The translations under genes were made by a program, and so were the position numbers. Positions 32,749 through 43,559 of a stretch of DNA of 64,000 nucleotides are shown here, in pieces (positions within the stretch are counted from its first letter, which is position 1; each line of letters begins with the position of its first letter). The notes under the pieces were generated by a model. That model had not been told where the DNA came from and made no database searches. It saw only the letters and a list, made by a program, of their open reading frames with translations. Source of the DNA: Neoceratodus forsteri. Taxonomy: Eukaryota; Chordata; Ceratodontiformes; Ceratodontidae. The stretch spans positions 195,954,501 to 196,018,500 of the forward strand of contig CM057458.1 of the NCBI GenBank assembly GCA_016271365.2, written 5' to 3'.

Positions 32749-33764
32749 CCGTAAGTGTGGTCTCCATGAGCTTGCACATGATTGAGGTTAGATTGACCAG
32801 TCTGTAGTTTCCTGGGTCATCCTTGGGGCACTACATGTGCCATTCTCCAGTCCTGCAGTACCACTCTTCCAGCCATCTGTGCGTTGGTCTGAGTGTGCCC
32901 GTCATTAGGGTGCCAAAATGTCAAATTCGCCACCCCCTCCGCAAGGGTCACCCCTGGTCCCGGAGTTGTAATATTTAATTGGGGTGTCGGGGCATGGGCC
33001 CCGTCATAAACCGATTGGACGAACTAACCTGGACGCCCTAATGATGGTCGCACTTAGACGGGTGCATTCCGAGGGTGGAACCACGGTACCACACCTGACT
33101 TCAATGAGCTATTGAACAGGTCAGACAGGGACCTGCTATTTCTTCTGTCAGCTCCCTGAGCACCCTTGGGTGTATACTGTCTGGGCCTGGGAATTCATCC
33201 ACCCTTTATGGCAGCAGCCCTTCCCTCACCCTATCTACTTCTATGAAATCGACCGTGCTCCCTTCCCCCAATTTCTGCTCCTCCCATCTAGTGTCACTGG
33301 TCCGTCTCTCTCCCCCTAGTGAAGAGCGAACAGAAGCATTCATTCAGCACTTCTGCTTTGCCCTGTTCTCTTCTACCCACCTTACCCCTTTCCTGAGCAT
33401 AACAATCACATCTCTCTTGTCCCTTTTCTTACTTACTTGCCGAAAGAAGGCCTTTTGCCCATTTTTAATTCCCTCAGCTAGCTGCAGTTCCTTCTGAGCC
33501 TGTTGCCTTAGCCATCTTCAGGTAGTCCTTCTCGTCTTTCTCCCTGTGGGTCCTCCTGAATTTCCTGTAGGCTGACCTCTTATCTCTTACTGCCTGGGCA
33601 ACCTCTGTGCTAAACCAGCTGGTTGCACTGGCCCTCAGGTTCTTCCCTTTGAGCCTAATGCACACTCCCTTATGGCTGCCATTATTCTCTCCATGATGGT
33701 GCACCACCTCCGGTCCACCTCCCCATCCACTTTGATGTTTGCCTGGTGGGTTCTTAACAACTTC

Positions 33765-34990
33765 GTGCCCGAAGGACGGCTGAACAGCAGGTTAAGTAGC
33801 CTGGGAGCAGGGAGGGAAGCTGGTCGGGTGGATAAAGAACTGGCTGCAGAGCAGGCAGCAGAGGGTGGTAGTTGGGGGGGCTCTCAGCAACCAGGACAGT
33901 AACCAGCATGGTACGACCAGAGTCGGTGCTAGGACCTGTCTTATTTAACATACTTATAGCAGACATAGTAAAAGGGACAAGGAGCAAGACCAACCTCTTT
34001 ACAGATGACACTAAGATCTGTGCAGCGGTAGATAGTGAGGAAGGGGTTAATACTGCAAGAGGATTTTGGAGACACTTGAGTGCTAGTCAGCCACATGGCA
34101 GCTGGGGTTCAGTGCCAAAAAATTCAAGGTCTTACACCTGGGGCCTAAAAATTCAAAGAACAGCTACTGCTTGGGTGGAGTGCAGTTGGCCACTTCAGAT
34201 GAGGAGAAAGATCTGGGAGTGCTGGTGACAGGGGACACGAAACACTCTGCACAGTGCAAGAAAGCACCTGCAACGGTGAACGGAATGCTGAGATGCATCG
34301 CCAGGGGAATCACCTCTAGGAGGGAGGAAGTCATTTTTCCCCCGTCCAGGTCCCTGGTGAGGCCGCACTTGGAGTACAGTGTGCAGTTTTGGTGCCCATA
34401 TCCGAAAAAGGACATCAAACTGTTGGAGGGGGTCCAGTGTAGGGCGACGAAGATGATCCTGAGGACGGGGGAGAAGACATACGAGGAGAGATTGAGGGAG
34501 CTCAACATGTACACCCTAGAAGATAGAAGGGAGAGAGGGGATATGATTGAGACATTCAAGTACCTGAAGGGCATAAACAGAGTTAATTCAGATGGCTAAT
34601 TTAAGTTAAAAGGGGGGGGGGGGGAGAGACACCAGGGGACACAGCCAGAAGTTGGAGGGAGGAAAGTTGAAAAGAGAGAGAGAGAGAGAGACATGATGTG
34701 GCACTATTTCACAGAGAAGGTGGTGGCTGGTTGGAATGCGCTGCCAGAGGAAGTAGTGGCACTGCGGATGGTGGGCACCTTCAAGAGAGGGTGGAATAGG
34801 GCCAAAGGGAGGGTCAAAACTGTGGAGAGGGTGGGGGGAGAGAGGTCGGAAGTGGGGGGCACTAAGTTAGAAGAAGAAACACGGGAAGAGAGGGCCAGCT
34901 GCAGTTTAACAAGACTGTGTGCTGCGCACTCGATCAGGCTAGATAGACCGAATGGCCTGTATCTGCTGGCAATTTTGTATGTTCGTATGT
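33765..34990 (+). mobile_element. CR1-type LINE nested head-to-head inside CR1 'A'
   Basis: It encodes the RT palm with S-V-L-G-P-V-L-F-N-I-L and F-T-D-D (33998-34009), where F-A-D-D is usual. Then follow R-P-H-L-E-Y-S-V-Q-F-W, R-A-T-K-M-I-L, Y-E-E-R-L-R-E-L-N and the C-terminal W-N-A-L-P-E-E-V-V, ending near ...GTATGTTCGTATG (34975-34990). Poly-G and GA repeats interrupt the frame at 34610-34692. Minus-strand endonuclease sequence of CR1 'A' resumes right after it, which proves nesting. Confidence 0.8.
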
Positions 34991-35283
34991 TTGTAACTTG
35001 CCTTCTAAAGTCCACCTTTAGTGTTAGTGGGTTCCTTTTTCCTTCCCATGTCCAACCGGAAACCACACTGTGTGATGGTCACTCCAACCCAGGGCTCCTT
35101 GACCTTGATATCTTGGACATGGCCCCAGTTTGTCAGCAGCAGATCAAGGATTGCTCCCTCCCTGGTAGGTTCTGTGACGTCCTGTGTCAGGAATTAAGTC
35201 TGCGGTGCATCTAAGATCATTTGACTCTTCATGCAGGTCGTGGCTGGTACCCTCCAATCCACCTTGGGCAGGTTATGCCACTT

Positions 35284-35556
35284 TATACAATAGGGGTGAG
35301 CCAATGTGTCATTGAATAAAAACATGTGTTGTCACTGCAGTGGTTTATTTTCACTGCAGTGAAATAAACCACTGTGGTGACATCACCACAGTGAATTTAT
35401 TTCCATTTATTGAATGGCTCATGCAAAACATCACCATTAGTGCGAAATAGTGCAATTGAATATTATTGTGTGCTAATGGTTACATTTGCACATTGTTCCG
35501 TGCTAATGGTTACTTTTCCACCAGTCAACCCTAACAATAGGGGACCCTATTGTATA
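35284..35556. mobile_element. MITE with 12-bp terminal inverted repeats
   Basis: TATACAATAGGG (35284-35295) has an exact inverted copy, CCCTATTGTATA, at 35545-35556. The inside is largely palindromic, with CACTGCAGTG at two places and a GTGGTGACATCACCAC core. A diverged relative lies at 63505-63680. Confidence 0.7.
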
Positions 35557-35740
35557 AATGGAATACATGATCGGTGAGGGTGGAACACGGGAATTATTTG
35601 CACTCGTGCGTAGTGACCTCTGGTAATAACACTTGTAGCTCCACTATACTCCTCCACTGATGATATTACTGGAGGTTACTATACCCTTGTAACTATTTCT
35701 CGTATTCCGCCCTCACCCATCATGTATCGCCCATATTACC
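35557..35740. mobile_element. palindromic MITE
   Basis: AATACATGATCGGTGAGGGT at the left is mirrored by CCCTCACCCATCATGTAT at the right (about 35710-35727). The related element at 62335-62512 has the same ends. The second copy of the duplicated array (58771) lacks both MITEs. Confidence 0.7.
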
Positions 35741-36250
35741 ACCTCTCTTTTCCCTGCAGCTGTCCTTATTATTGAGCTTGATTCTCTGTCTCTTTCCTCC
35801 TCCTGGTTGGGTGGTTTGTAAATCACAGGAGGGAGGGTTGCTGCCTTCTCCATAATCCTGCCACCTAAGTGACCATGGCAGACAGTGCAGTGGAGGTAGA
35901 GTGGTCGGGCAGATATCTTCTGGGCTCTGGGATGTGCACATCGTCATGTGCTCATGACTCCATGAGCTCTGATCATGCAAATGTCCAGTGGGGCTGGGCA
36001 AAACAGCCGACAATTGCCTGTAACTTCCAATCACAGAACTTGGTCTTTGGGGGGGGGGGCAGCACTGGAGATCATGAAAGCCACAGGTCGAGGGCTGGGT
36101 GGTTATCTGGTAAGGAAAGGGGCCAGGACTGCTAAGAGGAGGATTACATGCAAGTTAAAAACAGAGAAACTGAGAACACATTAGCAAGGCTTTTGACTCT
36201 GTGCCTCACAAACAGTTGCTCAAGAAGATGGGGGCTTCAAACAAGCATGG

Positions 36251-36866
36251 AGCCAGCCCAGTGGTAGTGAGGGTTGAGGCACTGGACGCCACACCTCACG
36301 CCGCGCCAGCGACCCGGGTTCAAGAATGGACTTAGGTCGTCGGGGGTTGGCAGGGGGAAGGAAGGATTGAGCGTCCCACGACAGCTCTCCTTCCTTCGGG
36401 GTGGGTTAGGGATATGCGCCACACTGCAGTGACACCCAGCGGAGGCTGGGTGTTTGGCAGGTGCAGGCATTAACATGGGGGAGAGCCGGCAGATGTCTGC
36501 ACGTTAGTGCATTGACGTCATTGCACGTCGGGCTCTCTAGAGAGGAAAAGGAGGAAGAACATCTCCCAGGCCTCCTAGATGACGACCACCGTTGCCTGCT
36601 TCGCTGCCTGCCGACTGATAAAGGGGCAGACTCCGCTGTGTGCAGCTCGATCACTCGGGGATAGAGGAGGGTTCCCTCCTCACCCCACCCGGGGGGCAGT
36701 CCGGGCCGTCAAGGGACCCTGAGGATTCGAGTGTGTGGCACTCTAGGAGCAGACTCTGGGGTAGTCGGTAGGGTCGGGAAGCAGAGCACCTTGGTGGCCT
36801 GAAGGAGTGGAGGTTTCTGGAGACAGTAGAGGCATAGAAATAGAAAGTAGAAAAAACAAAAAAAAC
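36251..36866 (+). mobile_element. GC-rich SINE-like retroposon, copy 4
   Basis: It begins close to GTTGAGGCACTGGACGCCAC (36272-36291), with CCCGGGTTCAAGAATGG as a B-box-like element, and ends in an A-rich tail (36848-36866). AAACAAGCATGG before it and AAACAGGCATGG after it look like a 12-bp target duplication with one change. Confidence 0.65.
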
Positions 36867-37623
36867 AGGCATGGGATAGGCATAAGGGAGCAATACAGAT
36901 GAGCATGAATAGATAGGCCATTGACAGAGTAACGGCCTGTGGCACATTCATAAGGTAGAAAAAAATGTGCAGACTGGATGGGTCTTGCGGTCCTTATCTG
37001 CCGTCAAATTCTGTGTTTCTATGGAAGACCTGGAGGCAGCTAAACCCATAGTGAACTGGGTGGAGGTCAGTGGGGTTAAATCAGAGGAGATGGAGGTTAT
37101 GAGTAGGGTTCCACATGGATTGGTCCTGGGTTCGGTCCTCTTCAATATGTTGATTAGTGACACTGGAGAAGGAATCCAGGACAGGTTGTGTCTCTTCGTA
37201 GATGACACAGAACTATGCGTGAGGGTGGATAGGGATGAGGGAATAAGGGAAATGCAGAGAGACTTACAGGTAGCCCCTAAGGTAACCCGGAGGGTGCTGG
37301 GTAAACAAACCAGATGGCTTCACAAAGAACTCCTGGCAAAGCTATGGGAACAAGATAAATGCTGGAAAAAGTTCAAGCAGTCTGGGCTCCAAACAGACTA
37401 TATTATCTACAGAGAACAGTGGAACTCTTGCAAAACACAAGTTAGCACTGCAGAGTACCTATTGCAAGAACCTACTACTAAATTCTGGTGGGGACCCCAG
37501 GAAATTCTGGGCACACGTAAAGATCTTTCCTTGGAGCTTCTCAAAAGGCTACCCCTGGAGACATGATACTAAATGGGGTACACTGTAATGTACTCAAATA
37601 CCATTGCAAACTCCTTTATTTAA

Positions 37624-38550
37624 ATGTTCTCGGATCTATCTCCATACACTTCTTCCTTCCCGTCACCTCCAGCAGGCACACAGTTCTCCTCTATGCCTGA
37701 TTCGTCTACCCCCGACCCTCTTCTCTGCAAACAGCATATTACGCCTCTGTTTCTTTTCAAGGAAATATCGAGGACTGAGGTCCTAAAACTGCTGCAGTCC
37801 ATCTCAGATAATACCAGCTCAGGCTCGGATACCTTAGAACCTAGGCTCCTAAAGCTTGCTGCACTCCTTATTGCCTCCCCACTGGCAAATATCTTCACAA
37901 TGTCACTCTCCTCTAGTGTGGTTCCTGACCTCTGGAAGATTGCTCGTATCATACCTGTCTTTAAAAAAGGAGGTCCTACAGAGATAACTAACTACAGGCC
38001 TATAGCCATCCTCTCGGTCTTTAGTAAAACTCTCGAGAAACCTGTTGCCAACCAAACCATAGATTACCTAACAAAGTACAACCTTCTCTCTGACACTCAG
38101 CACGGCTTCCAAAAAGGATGTAGTACTTTGTCGGCTCTCCTTAAATTCACAATGGATGTGCTTTCAATTATGGATGCTGGATTATTCACAGGGGCAGTTT
38201 TTATAGACTTTACCAAGACATTTGATCTTGTTGATCACCCCCTGCTTCTTTCCACTCTCAACAATCTGAACTTCTCACCCTCTGTAGTCGACTGGTATAG
38301 CAGTTTCTTGTCAAATGGGTCTCAAATTGTGAAGTTCAACTCTTCGCTATCTGACAGAATCATTACAAATATCAGGGTTCCCCAGGGCTTCATCCTGGGA
38401 CCCCTACTTTTCTCGCTCTTCATTAGTAATATAGCTGACGTTTTTCACTCATGCTCTGCCTTACTCTATGCAGATGACAGAGCCATTATAAATATTGGGG
38501 TATTCCAGCTCCAACAATGTCTCCAATATAAACGCTTCCCTCTCCTCTGA
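37624..38550 (+). CDS. L2-like reverse transcriptase, partly open (308 codons)
   Basis: The open piece shows the RT motifs in order: G-S-D-T-L-E-P-R-L-L-K-L; N-Y-R-P-I-A-I-L-S-V; Q-H-G-F-Q-K-G-C-S-T; V-F-I-D-F-T-K-T-F-D (motif A Asp kept); R-V-P-Q-G-F-I-L-G-P-L-L-F; and Y-A-D-D (38467-38478, both Asp kept). A frameshift near 38515 cuts it. N-A-K-K-T-Q-A-M-L-F-G follows in another frame (about 38598-38630), and W-N-S-L-P-L-A-L-H closes the protein near 39226-39255. It would reverse-transcribe LINE RNA at a nicked target. This is the least damaged LINE RT in the window, but still broken. Confidence 0.75.
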   Translation: MFSDLSPYTSSFPSPPAGTQFSSMPDSSTPDPLLCKQHITPLFLFKEISRTEVLKLLQSISDNTSSGSDTLEPRLLKLAALLIASPLANIFTMSLSSSVVPDLWKIARIIPVFKKGGPTEITNYRPIAILSVFSKTLEKPVANQTIDYLTKYNLLSDTQHGFQKGCSTLSALLKFTMDVLSIMDAGLFTGAVFIDFTKTFDLVDHPLLLSTLNNLNFSPSVVDWYSSFLSNGSQIVKFNSSLSDRIITNIRVPQGFILGPLLFSLFISNIADVFHSCSALLYADDRAIINIGVFQLQQCLQYKRFPLL

Positions 38551-39604
38551 TTCCAGTAACGTAAAAAACTGTCTGACTGCTCATAAACTTGTCCTGAATG
38601 CAAAGAAAACCCAAGCCATGCTGTTTGGCTGTGCCCCCAAACTCAAGACCTAACGACCCTGATAACATGTGACTCAGGCGGCTCCGTAATATAATGTGTA
38701 GCATTCTTTAAGTATCTTGGAATCCTCCTGGATCAATCTTTGGACTTCAGTCTGCATATCCAATTTGTCTGTAAGGCTGTAAACACAAAACTGGGAATCG
38801 CTTACAAAACGAGCTATATGCTAACCCCCTCTGCAAAGCTGGCCATTGCCAGAGGTATCCTCCCCCCAGCTGTCATATATGGTGCTCCCAATTTTTGCTG
38901 CAACTAATAAAACCTACCCTGCACAAATGGGATGTTACCTATAAAAATGTATGCAGGTATGCCTCTTCATCACCTAGGCTCAAGCACCATTGCCAACTCT
39001 ACAGTGACTAGGGTTGGGTGTCCCCCTCTGCCTGCTGACTATTCTCCTTAGGCTCGCTCATTGACTCAGTAATCAGAAATAAAACTCAGTCTTTGCTTGC
39101 AGTGATGCTTGTAGCTCAATCCCCCGCCTATGGACTGTGCTCAGCTGATAAGTCTCTACTCAACGTGCCAAGGTGTTGGACATATAAGGGCTACAGTGCT
39201 TTCCACCATGTGGCCCCTAAGCTCTGGAACTCCCTTCCCCTAGCTCTTCATCAGGCCACATCCCATCTCTGCTTTAAAAGAAAGCTTCAATGGCATCTAT
39301 CACTAGCTGACCCTGCACTTGTTTTGACTTCACTTAATTCCTCTCTGCACCCACCTGTCACTCTTACCTTCTTCTGCATTTTTTCCTTCCCACTCCTACT
39401 ATACCCACCTTTTCTCCACTTGTGAAACTTCTTATACCCTTCTATACACAACACTCCTATCTTACCTATAGCACCCTGTAGGATAGTTCCTCCCTAAAAT
39501 GTTTTTTCTTTTCTTTGTTATTTCATTATGTTAGTTGTTACTGCTGTTTGCATCATTTTCTATTGACTGCTGCTTACCCTATTTGAATTGCGCAATCTGC
39601 AATA

Positions 39605-40060
39605 GCTGCTGATTCAGTGACGGATCACCTTTAAAGTTGGTTTACTGACTTATAAAGCCCTACATGAACTTGGCCGTGCCTACTTGAAAGAGCTTCTTGT
39701 TCCCTATCGCCCTGAGTGACAGCTTCATACGTCTGACGGGTTGCTGGAGATTCCAAGGGTGTCATTGAAATCTTTGGGGGCCTGTGCATTTATATACGTG
39801 GCCCCTTCCCTCTGGAATTCTCTACCCCATCAGCTACGGGAGTTCACAACTGTGGGAGGTTTCAAACAGGCATTGAAAACCTTTTTATGGTGTCAGGCCT
39901 TTAGTGGCATCGAATGAGTGTGACCCCTTAGACTGTTATTATTATTATTATTATTATTATTAACTGTTGATCTTACTACTGTTTTATCTTTTTGTAAAGC
40001 GCCTTGATAGTTTGAAAGGCGCTTACAAGAAATAAAGTTATTATTATTATTAATTGTTGC
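39605..40060 (+). mobile_element. second L2-like 3' end with ATT microsatellite tail
   Basis: Coding remnants read Y-K-A-L-H-E-L-G and W-N-S-L-P-H-Q-L-R-E-F, then F-K-Q-A-L-K-T-F-L. The tail includes AAAGCGCCTTGATAG-like sequence and (ATT)n runs at 39938-39961 and 40040-40052. Confidence 0.65.
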
Positions 40061-41174
40061 ACTATGTTATGTTTCTCAATACGTCTGTCTCTCTGTAAAT
40101 TGCTGTTCACTTCATTGGGAATGCACAATGTACTACCCGGTAGTATGCTACTTGCTATTTGATTTACTTTTTGCTGTTTAGCTCTATCTGCAATTATGTA
40201 ATGTTCCTGCACTGATGTAATGTACGTGTCTCACCATGCTGCTGTACTCTCCTGAGTCATGCCCAAAATATTCATTTGCTGGCTAGTGTACTTACCTGGT
40301 AAACAAAAACTAAATAAATAAAAAGTTAGAGGGATGGTCAAAGGTCTGGCAGTTAAAATTCAATGCTAGAAAGTGCAAGGTAATGCATCTAGGGTAAAAG
40401 AACCCCAAGATAGAGTACTGGATGGGAGGAGAGTGAGTTATCACTACAGCTGAAGAACAGGAGCTGGGAGTTATTAGTAACTCACTTAAGCAATCCAGTC
40501 AGTGAAAGAAAGCCTATAGCAAAGCTAACAGGATGTTGGAATATATCAGGAAAAGTATTGTTAGCAGAAGAAAGGAGGTAATATTTCCCCTTTACAGATC
40601 CCTGGTGAGGCCTCATGTAGAGTACTGCGCTCAGTTCTGCAGTCCTTACTTCAGAAAGGATAAGGATAGGTTAGAGACAGTGCAGCGCAGAGTAACAAAA
40701 ATGATTTTGGGCCAGCAGGACAAAGCCTATGAGGAGCGCCTCAAGGCACTAAATATATGCTCACTGGAGACCATAAGGGAGAGGGGAGATTTGATAGAGA
40801 CCTTCAAGTTCCTTAAAGGAATTAACAAAGTGAACTGTGGGGAACTATTTAGCCTGAAATACCAATTCACGGTCATGTGGACACAAATGGAAATTAACAG
40901 GAGGAAGTACTTTATGGAAAGGGTGGTGGAACCTTGGAACAGTCTGTCAGCTGAAGTGGTGGGTGCAAAAACAGGATTCAAGCAGGGCTGGGACTTAAAA
41001 TGAAGGGGATGGTGGTTACTGGGAGTGACAGGACCAAGGGGGAGAATAGAGAGACGATGGAGAGGGTTAGTACCCTGGAGGAACAGTAGGTTCTAGGGAT
41101 TATAGGGAATTTGGGCAGACTGGATGGACCGCTGGTCTTTTTCTGCCATCATTGTCTATGTTTCTATGTTTTTA

Positions 41175-42600
41175 CAGGCAGAAAAAGATTGGAGTCCATC
41201 TAGTATGTGCTGTTTCTACCTATACATGCCCCCACCAACTACTCTGTATGCATGGCTGGCCCATCCAGTGGTAGCTTAGTCCCCTGTACCCTTCCTTATT
41301 TTCCTCCTTCTCCCATCACTGATCAGCCCCTTACAGTATGTTGGCCTCACCCCCTCTTGAAGCCCTCCATGGTTTCTGATGCACGTGCCAGGACTTTCAA
41401 CTTTATTTTTCAAAGCCTAATTTCTCCATATTAAAATGCTTGTTTTTGTTTAGGAGCAAGTTTGCCAAGCTCAGGACACTACATTCTTTCAGTAGATGCT
41501 TGTAAATGATTCAGGTTGAAAAATCACAAACTCATTCATGAGTATGGGTACCAGTTAATACCGTTGTGCCATAGTTTCTGATGACCATGCATCAGCGGCT
41601 TCCAGAGCGAAGCAGATGGCTCACCCAAAATAGCAATTTACCAGTTGTTACTGATATTTTCTTTCAGCTTGGAAATCTGTGGCCACATATATCGTCCATG
41701 ATAAAACAGTTTGCAACAGGCATAATGTCTTAAATGTGCTTGAAAAATTTGGAGAAACTTTGACAGTGGCCCTTTAAACAGTTTACTGGAGTTAATGCTA
41801 TACGTCATTTTATTCCTTATTTCCTTCACTCCAGTGTATTTGTGGGATGTCTGAACCCAGCTTGTTTTTTTTTTTTTTTTAGCAGTGGTATGCAGAGGAG
41901 CTTTGTATCCTGTTACGTCCGGTTGGGCTTGTGCGGGGTGAAGAGGTTGAGTAGGGAAGGAGGGGCTCTCATCTGATAGTATCATGTGTAAATGTGGCTC
42001 AGTCCAGTTTAATCAAGGATTTGAGGAAAAGCAATGATGGTGTTCTCTCTCTTGTCATCCATGGCCAATCTGCCTATAAGGTTATTTATAAAGGACAGAT
42101 CTGCCTTGTTGAATCTTAGCTTGTCCTATACAGGGAAGACATAAAACCGGCAATTTTGATTATGCCACTGCCCTTCGTATCTACTCGGCAACTGAGCCAA
42201 GCACACATAACTAGAGATTCATTGGAATGCAGCAGGCAAAATTGGCCCTAGAGGTGGGGAGCTTGATAACATATTTGCATGCAGAGAGCAGTTCTGGATT
42301 GTGAGTTTGAATTCTGAATTGAGAGCTACTGCATATCCAGGACTTAATGACAGTTTACAGATCACACCCTATTTATGATTTATTTATTATATTTTGTGAT
42401 GCTTCATGGTTTCTGTATTATTGGCAGGTATCAGACATTATGTACGCTATTGTTTATGGTAATACTGTTTGTTTTTAATCATTGTTTTGCACTCATTTGC
42501 TCTTTATTTTGTATATCAATTTTAAGCATGTTTTTAGCATCATCACTAATTGTTCATGTGATTGTTATATAAAAGCCTTCAGGGTTCTTGGCTAACTATC
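41175..42600. other. mostly unassigned; left part is shared with 59575-60062
   Basis: Up to about 41680 the sequence matches 59575-60062 (for example CTTTCAGTAGATGCTTG-like and CATGCATCAGCGG segments). Past that point I see only AT-rich sequence and a T-run at 41864-41880, perhaps the decayed 3' region of a Penelope-like element. Confidence 0.45.
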
Positions 42601-42602
42601 CT

Positions 42603-42630
42603 CTTGACAAAGTGCACATGTGTGAAACAT
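42603..42630 (+). other. Penelope-type 3'-end motif, degenerate
   Basis: CTTGACAAAGTGCACATGTG is followed by TGAAACAT. It has the same layout (CTGA-like box, short hairpin, GAAAC) as the motif at 28371. Possibly a remnant of another Penelope-like copy, now split by the SINE at 42687. Confidence 0.3.
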
Positions 42631-42686
42631 TGAGGGCTACCTGCTCAGTCGACTCCTGGTTCAGAGCATGTTGAAGCTGAATTTTT

Positions 42687-43153
42687 TTTTTTGTGTGTTA
42701 TCTCTTTATTCTCCTTCTGTCCCCGGTGCCCCCCTCCTTCCGACTGCACATCCCCCGAAGCCCCCTTTCAGGATCTGCCCCTAGAGTGCCCTTACCTTCT
42801 CCTTTCTCCTTGCACAGCGGGGTCTGTCCTAGGTGGGCTCGGGATGGGGCAGTCTTCATCTAGGACACCGAGGCTGCCATTTCCGCTGTTCTCCCATTTC
42901 CCCTGCCCCTTGGGGCGCTGGCACAGGGCGTCGTCGTAGGGGCGGCGAGCTGGCCGCGCCTCCCTCAAGCGCCCTAACAGCGTCCCCCTCCCGGACTCCG
43001 TGGCGGAGCCTCAACCCCCGCGAGCGCTGGTGCTCCCACCGGCATACTCGGGGTTGAGAATCCCCCCTCTGAGGGAGGAGAGCATCCGTTGGGACGCTCG
43101 ATCCTCCCCCCCCCGGCCGACCCCCGACGACCCGAGTCCGTTCCCGAACCCGG
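42687..43153 (-). mobile_element. GC-rich SINE-like retroposon, copy 5
   Basis: GAAGCTGAATTTTT occurs at 42673-42686 and 43154-43167, an exact 14-bp target duplication. A T-run opens the element and CCGGGTTCGGGAACGGACTC (reverse strand) closes it, as in the other copies. Confidence 0.8.
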
Positions 43154-43559
43154 GAAGCTGAATTTTTAATAACAAAGAAGACTAGCACTTTACATCACTT
43201 TGTTTGGTGCTTTGATTCTGTGAGTTGGAGTGAGAGTGTGTGCAGCAGTTGGTCTGCTTTTACTAGGAATGGGCTGTTCTTTTACTGGTAACCTTGATCA
43301 TTGACTTTTTAACTGTAGGGTTACACCAAATTTGTGGTGAATAATTCTGATTTCAGATAGATGGAGCTAAATGTTGTTTGGATCAAGGTGCAGGCCCAGG
43401 TATTTATAAGTTTCAGTCACTTGTGTTTGAGTGAGGTCATAGAGACAGATTGATATATAGGTGTATAGATAGATTTTTAAAATGCCTTTCTTAAACCCAA
43501 GGTGCCATACAAAAAATGTAAAACGTCATATCACAAATCCAAAGAATATATTATGAATG

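Larger units (their letters stand above)
30610..36150 (-). mobile_element. CR1-type LINE 'A', minus strand, carrying nested insertions
   Basis: Reading down from 36150: endonuclease-like fragments (P-P-V-I-Y-K-P-P-N-Q-E-E-E near 35810; D-W-R-V-P-A-T-T near 35250), a linker with S-W-F-S-T-E and A-Y-R-K-F-R-R (about 33610-33550), Q-T-N-L-T-D-F-F-D-W-V-N-K-T (about 32025-31985), palm L-V-L-G-P-V-L-F-N-V-F and F-L-D-D (31685-31674), thumb R-P-H-L-E-Y-S (about 31320), and Y-E-E-R-L-E-A-L-N (about 31197). It is interrupted by a plus-strand CR1 (33765-34990), MITEs (35284-35740), an L2-like 3' end (32117-32748) and a short hairpin (30710-30837). No open frame survives. Confidence 0.8.
37273..40325 (+). 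mobile_element. L2-like LINE inserted in CR1 'C'
   Basis: This is a 5'-truncated non-LTR element of the CR1/L2/Jockey group with a long RT, a nested second L2-like 3' end (39605-40060) and a 3' end in AAATAAATAAA (40312-40322). CR1 sequence flanks it on both sides in one orientation, which defines the insertion. Confidence 0.75.
36160..41175 (+). mobile_element. CR1-type LINE 'C', interrupted by a SINE and an L2-like LINE
   Basis: Motif A reads S-K-A-F-D-S-V-P-H-K-Q-L-L (about 36182-36220). After a SINE, palm sequence L-V-L-G-S-V-L-F-N-M-L and F-V-D-D (37198-37209) lead to 37272, where an L2-like LINE is inserted. CR1 sequence resumes at about 40326 with L-K-F-N-A-R-K-like coding, then ORF 40533-41003 with R-P-H-V-E-Y-C and R-V-T-K-M-I-L. 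The element ends in GTCTATGTTTCTATG (41155-41169). An extra CR1 3' tail seems to lie at 36876-37020. Confidence 0.75.

Noticed and set aside
33474..34990. Head-to-head CR1 halves as a twin-priming inversion of one element
   Set aside because: Both halves contain the reverse-transcriptase palm and C-terminal region, and minus-strand endonuclease sequence continues beyond the plus-strand part, so it is one CR1 nested in another.
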